Source: Kitasatospora sp. SolWspMP-SS2h (GTDB lineage Bacteria; Actinomycetota; Actinomycetes; Streptomycetales; Streptomycetaceae). From it: 64,000 bases of DNA. Positions within the stretch are counted from its first letter, which is position 1. Each line of letters begins with the position of its first letter. This document shows, piece after piece, positions 33,757 to 40,660 of the stretch. The notes under the pieces are model-generated. The model saw only the letters and a program-made list of their open reading frames with translations. It did not search any database and was not told the DNA's origin. A program made the position numbers and the translations under genes. Where the stretch lies: NCBI RefSeq assembly GCF_003259315.1, contig NZ_QLLT01000012.1:172679-236678 (forward strand), given 5' to 3'.

Positions 33757-34506
33757 TCAGCCGCCGCAGAGCGCGAGCATGGTCTTCTTGTCGGCGGGCG
33801 TCACCGGCAGCTGGTACTTCAGCGACACCTGCGCCCACCGGATCGCGTACGAGCAGCGCACCTCGGTGTTGGCGGGCAGCCAGGTGGCCGGGCCGGAGTC
33901 GCCCTTCGCGGCGTTCTGCGAGCCGTCGGCGGGGATCAGGTTGAGCGGGTCGTTGGCGATCTGTACCCGCTTGGCCTTCTCCCACTTGGCGGCGCCCTGC
34001 TGCCAGTCGTAGGAGAGCGGCATCACGTGGTCGATCTGGATCTTCGACGCCTGCTGCTTGTTCCACTGCACCGTCTTGCCGGTGTACGGGTCCCAGATGG
34101 TCATCCCGGTGACCGTGCAGGCCGAGCCGTCCTTGTGCTCGACGTCCTTCCCGTCCCGGGCCAGCACGTCGTCCCGGGTGCCGCAGTTGTTGTGGCCCAG
34201 CGGCACGCCGTCCACGTTGTCCGTCCAGGCCGGGCCGAACTGGTCCCGGTCGTAGCCGGTCTTCGGCCCGGGGTCGGCGGTCTTGACCTGAGCGATCAGG
34301 TCCAGGCCGGCCTTGCGGTCGGCGTCGCCGGTGACGGGCGCCAGGCCGGGCTTGGTGCCGTCCGGGTTCTGCAACGGGTTGGTCCCCTGCGAGACCGCCC
34401 CGGGGGAGGTGGTGCCGCTCGACCCCTTCTTCCCGCTGGTGCACCCGGTGAGGGCCAGTGGAGCGAGCAACAGGACGGCGACGACGGCGGTACGGCGGGC
34501 TCGCAC
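33757..34506 (-). CDS. lipoprotein with HNH (DUF1524/GmrSD C-terminal-like) nuclease domain
   Basis: 249 residues. Signal peptide VAVLLLAPLALTGC with a clear lipobox (Cys 22), so anchored outside the cell. The C-terminal half carries an HNH-like active site: IQIDHVMPLSYDWQQG and NDPLNLIPADGSQNAAKGD, with Asp-His and Asn positions of the DUF1524 family, which occurs free in many actinomycete exported proteins. Likely a cell-surface nuclease for scavenging or defence; activity is inferred. Start GTG at 34506. No obvious operon partner. Confidence 0.9.
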   Translation of the reverse strand: MRARRTAVVAVLLLAPLALTGCTSGKKGSSGTTSPGAVSQGTNPLQNPDGTKPGLAPVTGDADRKAGLDLIAQVKTADPGPKTGYDRDQFGPAWTDNVDGVPLGHNNCGTRDDVLARDGKDVEHKDGSACTVTGMTIWDPYTGKTVQWNKQQASKIQIDHVMPLSYDWQQGAAKWEKAKRVQIANDPLNLIPADGSQNAAKGDSGPATWLPANTEVRCSYAIRWAQVSLKYQLPVTPADKKTMLALCGG

Positions 34507-34721
34507 GGCATTCCTCTGCGGCTGGGCGACTCTGACGGCCCACCAGGAGACCAGCCCCGCCCCGCCGGGTCAAGCCGTCCGGACCACCGCATGACATATC
34601 TCTCCTTCCCGCCCGATCCCGGCATTCCGGCTGGGAGAATGCGCCGCCCGCCCCGCGGGCCCCCGCCCCTCGGCCTCCCCCTCCGCCGTCCCCGTCCGTC
34701 CCAGTCCGTCCCCGTCCGTCC

Positions 34722-35753
34722 TCAGCCGCCGATCGCGGACATCGGCCGCTCCGGCCGGACGAAGTCGGCGTCGCCGATCCGGTGCCCGGGCCGCTTGCCG
34801 GCGACGCAGGCCCGCCAGGCCCGTTCGATCCGCGCGTCGTCGGCGCCGCCGCGCAGCAGGGCGCGCAGGTCGGACTCCTCGGTGGCGAACAGGCAGTTGC
34901 GCAGCTGCCCGTCGGCGGTGAGCCGGACCCGGTCGCAGCCGCCGCAGAACGGGCGGGTGACCGAGGCGATCACGCCGACCACGTGGCCGGTGCCGGCCAG
35001 CCGCCACTCCTCGGCGGGCGCGTTGCCGGGCCGGCCGACCGGGACGAGGCGCCAGCGGGCGGCGAGCACGTCGAGGATCTCGGCCGCCGTGACCATCGCG
35101 GCCCGGTCCCAGGCGCCCTGGGCGTCCAGCGGCATGGACTCGATGAACCGCATCCGGTAGCCGCCGTCGACGGCGAACTCGACCAGGTCGACGAGTTCGT
35201 CCTCGTTGACGCCGCGCACCGGCACCGCGTTGACCTTCACCGGTTCCAGCCCGGCGGCCTTGGCGGCGGCCAGCCCGGCCAGCACGTCGGGCAGCCGGTC
35301 CCGGCGGGTGAGTGCCGCGTAGCGCTCGGGGCGCAGGGTGTCCAGGCTGACGTTCACCCGGTGCAGGCCGGACCGCTTCAACTCCGGTGCGCGGCGGGCG
35401 AGTCCGATGCCGTTGGTGGTGAGCGAGAGTTCCGCGCCGAGGTCGCCGAGCCGGGCGAGCAGGTCGGGCAGGCCGCGGCGCAGCAGGGGTTCGCCGCCGG
35501 TGAGCCGCAGGGTGCGGATGCCGAGGCGGTGGACGGCGATCCGGGCCAGGCGCAGCAGTTCGGCGTCGGTGAGGGTCTGGTCGCGGGGCAGCCAGTCGAG
35601 TCCTTCGGCGGGCATGCAGTAGGTGCAGCGCAGGTTGCACCGGTCGGTGAGGGAGAGCCGCAGGTCGGTGTGGACCCGGCCGTGGCGGTCGACCAGCGGT
35701 GCGGGCGCACCGGCGGGAGCGGCGGCGGGGACGTCAGTGGTGCGCGGTGCCAT
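34722..35753 (-). CDS. moaA: GTP 3',8-cyclase MoaA
   Basis: A 343-residue radical SAM enzyme for the first step of molybdenum cofactor synthesis: GTP to 3',8-cyclo-GTP. The SAM cluster is CNLRCTYCM (Cys39, 43, 46). LRLTGGEPLLRRGLPDLLA and LSLTTNGIGLARRAPELKRS match the family. The C-terminal cluster is CGGCDRVRLTADGQLRNC, and the protein ends in SAIGG with the conserved double Gly. Family-typical length. The frame runs upstream to 35876, but MAPRTTDVPAAA at 35753 is the sensible start. Divergent from a MobA/MocA-like nucleotidyltransferase, so a molybdenum-cofactor theme is shared. Confidence 0.96.
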   Translation of the reverse strand: MAPRTTDVPAAAPAGAPAPLVDRHGRVHTDLRLSLTDRCNLRCTYCMPAEGLDWLPRDQTLTDAELLRLARIAVHRLGIRTLRLTGGEPLLRRGLPDLLARLGDLGAELSLTTNGIGLARRAPELKRSGLHRVNVSLDTLRPERYAALTRRDRLPDVLAGLAAAKAAGLEPVKVNAVPVRGVNEDELVDLVEFAVDGGYRMRFIESMPLDAQGAWDRAAMVTAAEILDVLAARWRLVPVGRPGNAPAEEWRLAGTGHVVGVIASVTRPFCGGCDRVRLTADGQLRNCLFATEESDLRALLRGGADDARIERAWRACVAGKRPGHRIGDADFVRPERPMSAIGG

Positions 35754-35871
35754 GGGGCCAGTGAACGGGGGCGGCCGGTGGCCGGTCCAGGGACGGAACG
35801 GCCGGGAGCGGCGGGCGGGCGGCGGGGGCGGCCTGTCGGATCGTCCAAGGCGGGGCGGCGGGGGGCGGGGG

Positions 35872-35877
35872 CACACT
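35872..35877 (+). promoter_or_regulatory. -10 hexamer, leaderless nucleotidyltransferase transcript
   Basis: CACACT ends 6 nt before the ATG at 35884; no Shine-Dalgarno. Confidence 0.35.
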
Positions 35878-35883
35878 GGCGGG

Positions 35884-36474
35884 ATGGCGGAACTGCGGGT
35901 GCCGGCCCTGGTGCTGGCGGCGGGCGGCGGGTCGCGGCTCGGCGGGCGGCCGAAGGCGCTGCTGTCCTACCGGGGGCGGACGCTGCTGGAGCACGCGCTG
36001 GCGGTGGCGGCGGAGGGCGGCTGCGACGGCGCGGTCGCGGTGCTGGGCGCGGGGGCCGGGGAGGTGCGGGCCCGGGTGGACACCGGCGGCTGTCGACTCG
36101 TCGACAATCCCGACTGGCGCACCGGGATGGCCTCCTCGCTGCTCGCGGGCCTGGCCGCGCTGCCGCCGGGGGCGACGGCCGCGCTGGTCCTGCTGGTGGA
36201 CACGCCGGGCGTCACCGCGGCGGCGGTGCGCCGGCTGCTGGCCGTGCACGCGGGGCCCGCGGACCTCGCCTCCGGCGCCTACGCCGGGCGCCGGGCGCAC
36301 CCGGTGCTGATCGGCGCCGCGCACTTCCCGGCCCTGCGCACCACCGCCACCGGCGACGCGGGGGCCCGGGCGCTGCTGGCGTCCCGCCCGGTGGCCCTGG
36401 TCGACTGCACGGACGCGGCCGTCCCGGACGACCTCGACACCCCGGCGGACCTGGTCCGCTGGGGCATCGGCTGA
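35884..36474 (+). CDS. MobA/MocA-like molybdenum cofactor nucleotidyltransferase
   Basis: A 196-residue GT-A-like nucleotidyltransferase. The NTP-binding start VPALVLAAGGGSRLGGRPKA is the MobA/MocA signature, followed by LLSYRGRTLLEHALAVAAEG. Metal-site DTPG lies in ALVLLVDTPGVTAAAVRR. The family attaches GMP or CMP to molybdopterin; the lone HPVLIGAAHFPALR block fits the MocA/MobA-like branch that gives the cytosine form for xanthine-dehydrogenase-type enzymes, but this is not certain. It is divergent from moaA. Confidence 0.88.
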   Translation: MAELRVPALVLAAGGGSRLGGRPKALLSYRGRTLLEHALAVAAEGGCDGAVAVLGAGAGEVRARVDTGGCRLVDNPDWRTGMASSLLAGLAALPPGATAALVLLVDTPGVTAAAVRRLLAVHAGPADLASGAYAGRRAHPVLIGAAHFPALRTTATGDAGARALLASRPVALVDCTDAAVPDDLDTPADLVRWGIG

Positions 36475-36701
36475 CGCCCCGCCACCCCCGCCGGTGCCCG
36501 TCCGCCCCGGGGGCCACGGCGGTCGCGCGCGCCCCCGGCGCGTGACCGCCCGCGCACCTTTTCCCCACCTCAACTCCGCTGGAGGAATACCTCATTCCGT
36601 ACCGGTCGGGGCGCCGATCGGCCAGGATGGAGACTCATCCCTCCCCCCGATCCCCCTCCCCCGATCCCCTCCCACCCCGATCCGAACGGACGGTGACCGC
36701 C

Positions 36702-37559
36702 ATGCCGCTGCCCGAGGACGCCGCCGGCGCCACCGACGAGAGGGGCCCGAACGGGTTTCCCCCCGGTTCGCCGTCGGGAGCGAGCCAGTTGCGCTGCCCG
36801 GCCTGCCGGGCCGAGCGCCGGTACGAGCCGCCGAGCCTGCCGTGCCCGTGCGGGGCGCAGCTGCGGGTGCCGCTGCTGCGCGGCGGGGTTCCGGTGCAGG
36901 TGCGGTTCCGGTCCTGGGAGGACTCCTGGCTGAACATGCGCTGCCCGCACTGCGGGCGCAGCGACCAGTGGCCGCAGCCGGAGTTCACCTGCGACTGCGG
37001 GGCGACCGTCCGGCTGCCGGTGGACCGGGCGCCGCGCCCGCAGGCCACCGGGCCGCGCTCGGTCCGCCCCGCGGAGAGCGCCCGCCCGTACACCACCGCC
37101 GTCCCGCCGGCCGTCCCGGCCCCGGTGGCGGACCCGCCGGCGGCCGGCTCGGGCCCGGCCCGCGCGCTGCGCCCGCCGTTCCGCCCGCAGCCGGTGCGCA
37201 CCCCGCAGGACGCGGTGCTGACGGCGGCCCGCTACCTGCAGTGGCTGGGCTTCGCCGACCTGGAGCCGGCGCCCGGCCCGGAGCGGGACTCCACCACCCT
37301 GCTGGGCGGGCGGATCGTGGCCCGGGTGGACACCTGGACCGAGCCCGCCGACGTCAAGGCGGTGGAGTGCCTGTGGCTGGAAACCCTCCACGGCGAGGAC
37401 GTCGCGGCGGCCATGTTCACCGTCTCCGGCTACTCCCGGCAGACCGTGGTCCGCGGCGAGCAGCTGCTGGTAGCCCTGTTCACGCTGGACGCGGCGGGCA
37501 TCCCGCAGCCGTCGAACGGCGCCGCCGAGGCCCTGATGGAGACCGGCTGGACGTCCTGA
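36702..37559 (+). CDS. double zinc-ribbon protein with restriction-endonuclease-like C-terminal domain
   Basis: About 285 residues. N-terminal half: LRCPACRAERRYEPPSLPCP followed by CGAQ, and MRCPHCGRSDQWPQPEFTCD followed by CGA, giving two CxxC-x(n)-CxC zinc ribbons. After a Pro/Ala linker (about 112-170), the C-terminal domain begins TPQDAVLTAARYLQWLGFAD. It has GRIVARVDTWTEPADVKAVE, reminiscent of the D-x(n)-x-K core of the Mrr/RecB nuclease fold. Whether it is catalytic is not clear. ATG at 36702 used; GTG 36693 and ATG 36627 are in frame. Confidence 0.65.
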   Translation: MPLPEDAAGATDERGPNGFPPGSPSGASQLRCPACRAERRYEPPSLPCPCGAQLRVPLLRGGVPVQVRFRSWEDSWLNMRCPHCGRSDQWPQPEFTCDCGATVRLPVDRAPRPQATGPRSVRPAESARPYTTAVPPAVPAPVADPPAAGSGPARALRPPFRPQPVRTPQDAVLTAARYLQWLGFADLEPAPGPERDSTTLLGGRIVARVDTWTEPADVKAVECLWLETLHGEDVAAAMFTVSGYSRQTVVRGEQLLVALFTLDAAGIPQPSNGAAEALMETGWTS

Positions 37560-37718
37560 GGCCCCGCCGCGGCACGCCACCGTCCGGATCGGGCCGTTCC
37601 GGATTTCCTCGCGCTCGTGATCTGGTGCACAAGCTCCGGCGCGTGTTGAATTGCCGCCACGGCGCGGGCGCTTGGGGAGGCCGGCGGGTCGTTGCATGGC
37701 GCGCACAAGGAGGTGGCG

Positions 37719-38528
37719 TTGTCGGTGCACGGGACTGCCCCGGGGGGCATGGCGGACGTCGTCTGGCGGCTGAGGTCGCGCGGCTGCTGGCAGGAGGCGG
37801 CCGACCTGCTGCGCCCGCAGGCCGGGCGGGACCCGGCCGCGGCGCTCCAGCGGGCGGAGCTGCTGATCGAGCAGTGCCTGTTCACCGCGGACCACTGGGA
37901 GCGGGCGGAGGACGCGCTGCGCCAGGCGGAGGCGTCGGTCGCGGGCATCGAGGCGCGGGCGGCGGCCTCCTGCGCCCGGGGGTTCCTGGCGTACGTGGCG
38001 AGCGTGCTGGGCCGCCGGGACCGGCTGGACGAGGCGCAGGCGGCGCTCGGGCGGACGTCGGCGCTGCTGGCGCCGCGGGCGGCGGGGCGTCCGCTGCTGG
38101 ACTTCCGGCGCGGGCTGGTCGCGGAGAACCTGCTGCACGACCCGGCGGCGGCGCACAGCGCGTACGCCCGGGCGCACGAGGGGGCCCGGGAACGCGGGGA
38201 CGAGCTGCTGCGCTCCTCGACCTGGCGGCACCTGGCGGGCCTGGCCCGGGCGGCGGGCGACCGGGAGCGGGCTCGGGCCGGGTTCGCGGCCTCGCTGCGG
38301 CTGCGCGAGCAGCTGGGTTTCACGGTGGGGGTGGCGCCGGCGCTGGCCTCGCTGGCGGAGGTGTCGGAGCCGGCCGAGGCGGAGCGGCTGCGGGCGGAGG
38401 CGGCCCGGCTGGTGCAGGCGCTCGGCGGGGTGCCGGTGTGGCTGGCGAGGCGGCTGGCCCAGGTCCCGGCGCAGCCCGGTCCCCCGGACGGCGGCGCACC
38501 GCGCGACCTGCGGCGCGGCATCAGCTAA
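37719..38528 (+). CDS. TPR-like helical repeat protein
   Basis: 269 residues, almost all alpha-helical, with Ala-rich helix pairs similar to tetratricopeptide repeats (AALQRAELLIEQCLFTADHW, CARGFLAYVASVLGRRDRLD, AYARAHEGARERGDELLRSS, AGFAASLRLREQLGFTVGVA). No signal peptide or catalytic motif; probably a protein-interaction scaffold. AAGGAGG (37707-37713) lies 5 nt before TTG 37719, chosen as start; GTG 37725 is an alternative and the TTG at 37692 is not favoured. Its TAA stop is the first three bases of the iron box. Confidence 0.65.
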   Translation: MSVHGTAPGGMADVVWRLRSRGCWQEAADLLRPQAGRDPAAALQRAELLIEQCLFTADHWERAEDALRQAEASVAGIEARAAASCARGFLAYVASVLGRRDRLDEAQAALGRTSALLAPRAAGRPLLDFRRGLVAENLLHDPAAAHSAYARAHEGARERGDELLRSSTWRHLAGLARAAGDRERARAGFAASLRLREQLGFTVGVAPALASLAEVSEPAEAERLRAEAARLVQALGGVPVWLARRLAQVPAQPGPPDGGAPRDLRRGIS

Positions 38529-38544
38529 GGTGAGCCTTACCTGT
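38526..38544. promoter_or_regulatory. iron box (DmdR/IdeR type)
   Basis: TAAGGTGAGCCTTACCTGT matches the actinobacterial 19-bp DtxR-family consensus (TWAGGTWAGSCTWACCTWA) at all but three positions. Bases 1-3 are the stop codon of the TPR gene. It lies 80 bp before the FhuF-like gene. Confidence 0.8.
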
Positions 38545-38623
38545 CCGGGGCGAGCAGTGGCCCGGGCAGGTCCACCTCGCCGTGCCCGGGCCCGCTCCCG
38601 GGAGCACCACCCAGGGAGCCCGC

Positions 38624-39454
38624 GTGACCACGTACCAGGTCGAGCAGACCCCCACCGCCACCGCCACCGCCTCCGCCGCGCCCGCCGCCCGCGACGCCCT
38701 CCCCTGCCGGGGGAGCTGGCTGCGGCTGGGCCAGGTCTTCCCCGACCTGCGCATCCACCACGCCGCCCCGCGCACCGGCCCCGGCTGGACCACCGCCGCG
38801 GCGCTGGCCGGGGACGCGGCGGCGCTGGAGGCGATGGTCGCCTTGGACGAGCGCCTCGGCCTCGACCTGTACGGCGCGCCGACCCGGCCGGACGTCACCG
38901 CCGGGTTCAGCCTGCACCGCTACGCCTGGCCGGTCGCGCTGGCCTTCACGCTGCCCTGGCTGCTGGAGCGCCGGGTGCCGGTGCTGCCGCCGTCGCGGGT
39001 CTCGATCAACCGGACCACCGGGGAGCTGACCGCCCGTCCGGCCGGTTTCCACTGCCTGCCCGACGACCCGGCCGCCGGCCGCGCCGACGCGCTGGTCGTG
39101 CCGGACCGCCGGGCGCTCGACGCCGCCCTGCGCACCGCGCTCGCCGAGCACTTCGCGCCCGTCCTGGACTCCTTCCGCCCCCTGGTCCGGCGCGGCCCGC
39201 GCACCCTGTGGGGGCTGGTGACCGACGACGTGGTGGACGGCCTCTGGTACGTGGCGGGCCTGCTGGGCGAGGAGCCGCGGGCGGTGGCGGCACTGGAGGC
39301 GCTGCTGACCGGCGACGCCGCCGCGGCCCCGTTCGTGGGCACGCCGGGCTTCCGCGCCGAGGGCGGCGGGCGGGCCCGGACCAGGGTCAGCTGCTGCCTG
39401 TACTACACCGTCCGGCCGACCGAACTCTGCGTCAGCTGCCCGCGCGCCAAATAG
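38624..39454 (+). CDS. FhuF-like (2Fe-2S) siderophore-iron reductase
   Basis: A 276-residue cytoplasmic protein. The C-terminal cluster motif is C-C-x10-C-x2-C (Cys257, 258, 269, 272), the arrangement of FhuF ferric-siderophore reductases. The N-terminal part (LPCRGSWLRLGQVFPDLRI, and YAWPVALAFTLPWLLERRVP) matches actinomycete homologues. It would release iron from imported ferric siderophores. GTG at 38624 has AGGGAG about 6 nt upstream. The iron box upstream implies repression by iron. No siderophore transport gene is adjacent. Confidence 0.88.
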   Translation: MTTYQVEQTPTATATASAAPAARDALPCRGSWLRLGQVFPDLRIHHAAPRTGPGWTTAAALAGDAAALEAMVALDERLGLDLYGAPTRPDVTAGFSLHRYAWPVALAFTLPWLLERRVPVLPPSRVSINRTTGELTARPAGFHCLPDDPAAGRADALVVPDRRALDAALRTALAEHFAPVLDSFRPLVRRGPRTLWGLVTDDVVDGLWYVAGLLGEEPRAVAALEALLTGDAAAAPFVGTPGFRAEGGGRARTRVSCCLYYTVRPTELCVSCPRAK

Positions 39455-39487
39455 GTCTGACCATCATTCATTTCCGGGGATAACCCT

Positions 39488-39523
39488 GGGGAAATTCCCC
39501 CCTATCGGGGTAATGGCCCCGAT
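39488..39523. promoter_or_regulatory. two adjacent inverted repeats before the DUF2637 gene
   Basis: GGGGAA-A-TTCCCC (39488-39500) and ATCGGGG-N6-CCCCGAT (39504-39523). Both are perfect and sit in an unusually AT-rich patch 80-110 bp before the next start. They could be an operator pair, or a terminator of the fhuF-like gene. Confidence 0.4.
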
Positions 39524-39599
39524 CCCGCCTCGATCGCCGAATTTCTCCGCCATGATGGTCCCCGCCATCACGACCCGGAAAGCGAGGCTGGATCAGGTC

Positions 39600-40607
39600 A
39601 TGAGACTGTCGGACATACCGCTGGGCTGGGCCGTCGCCGGTACGGCCGCCCTGGTGGCCGCCGTCGCCCTGCTGGCCTTCGCCCGCAGCCGCACCGGCTC
39701 CGCCACCACCGCGGGCAGCGGGCCGGACTCCTCCTGGGAGCGGGCCGAGGAGCGCCGCCGCCGCACCGAGTCCCTCTACGGCGGCGCCTCCTACCTGCTG
39801 CTCTTCTGCTGCGCCGCGGTCGCCGCCGCGCTCTCCTTCCACGGGCTGGTCGGCTTCGGCGTCCAGAACCTGGGCCTGTCCGGCGGCTGGGAGTACCTGG
39901 TCCCGTTCGGCCTGGACGGCGCGGCGATGTTCTGCTCGGTGCTCGCCGTCCGCGAGGCCAGCCACGGCGACGCCGCGCTCGGCTCCCGCCTGCTGGTGTG
40001 GCTGTTCGCCGCCGCGTCCGCCTGGTTCAACTGGGTGCACGCCCCGCGCGGCCTCGGCCACGACGGCGCCCCGCAGTTCTTCGCCGGAATGTCGCTCTCG
40101 GCGGCCGTCCTGTTCGACCGCGCACTGAAGCAGACCCGGGTCGCCGCCCTCCGCGAGCAGGGCCTGGTGCCCCGTCCGCTGCCGCAGATCCGGGTGGTCC
40201 GCTGGCTGCGCGCCCCGCGCGAGACCTACGCCGCCTGGTCGCTGATGCTGCTGGAGGGCGTGCGCACCCTGGACGAGGCGGTCGAGGAGGTCCGCGACGA
40301 CAAGCGGACGGCGGCCGAGGACCGCGAGCGCCGCAGGCTGGCCTCCCGCCGGGAGCGGGCCGAGATCCGGGCGATCGGCCGCCAGCCGGGCGCCGGCTGG
40401 CGCCACCGCACCGCCCGCCAGCTCGAACCCGCCACGGCCCCCGCGCCGTCCGCCCCGACGGAGCCCGCCATAGCGCCCGCCGGCCTCCCCGCCACCCCGG
40501 CGGCGCACCGCAGCATCGACCTCACCCCGGAGGAGGACACCGTGACCCTGCCGCGGCTCGACTCGCTGGAGCAGAAGCTCAAGGACCTGGAGCAGCAGTT
40601 CGGGTGA
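39600..40607 (+). CDS. DUF2637 membrane protein
   Basis: 335 residues. An N-terminal helix (GWAVAGTAALVAAVALLAFA), a charged link, then three helices of DUF2637 (ASYLLLFCCAAVAAALSFHG, YLVPFGLDGAAMFCSVLAVR, LLVWLFAAASAWFNWVHAPR). GWEYLVPFGLDGAAMF and FNWVHAP are the family features. After residue 190 comes a basic, coiled cytoplasmic region with Pro/Ala linker and a short helical end (RLDSLEQKLKDLEQQF). DUF2637 proteins are frequent on Streptomyces chromosomes and mobile elements; function unknown, no transfer gene is nearby. Confidence 0.85.
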   Translation: MRLSDIPLGWAVAGTAALVAAVALLAFARSRTGSATTAGSGPDSSWERAEERRRRTESLYGGASYLLLFCCAAVAAALSFHGLVGFGVQNLGLSGGWEYLVPFGLDGAAMFCSVLAVREASHGDAALGSRLLVWLFAAASAWFNWVHAPRGLGHDGAPQFFAGMSLSAAVLFDRALKQTRVAALREQGLVPRPLPQIRVVRWLRAPRETYAAWSLMLLEGVRTLDEAVEEVRDDKRTAAEDRERRRLASRRERAEIRAIGRQPGAGWRHRTARQLEPATAPAPSAPTEPAIAPAGLPATPAAHRSIDLTPEEDTVTLPRLDSLEQKLKDLEQQFG

Positions 40608-40660
40608 GGGCGCCCGTCGCGCCCGTCGCACCCGTCGACAGCTGACGCCCCCGAGGCCCG

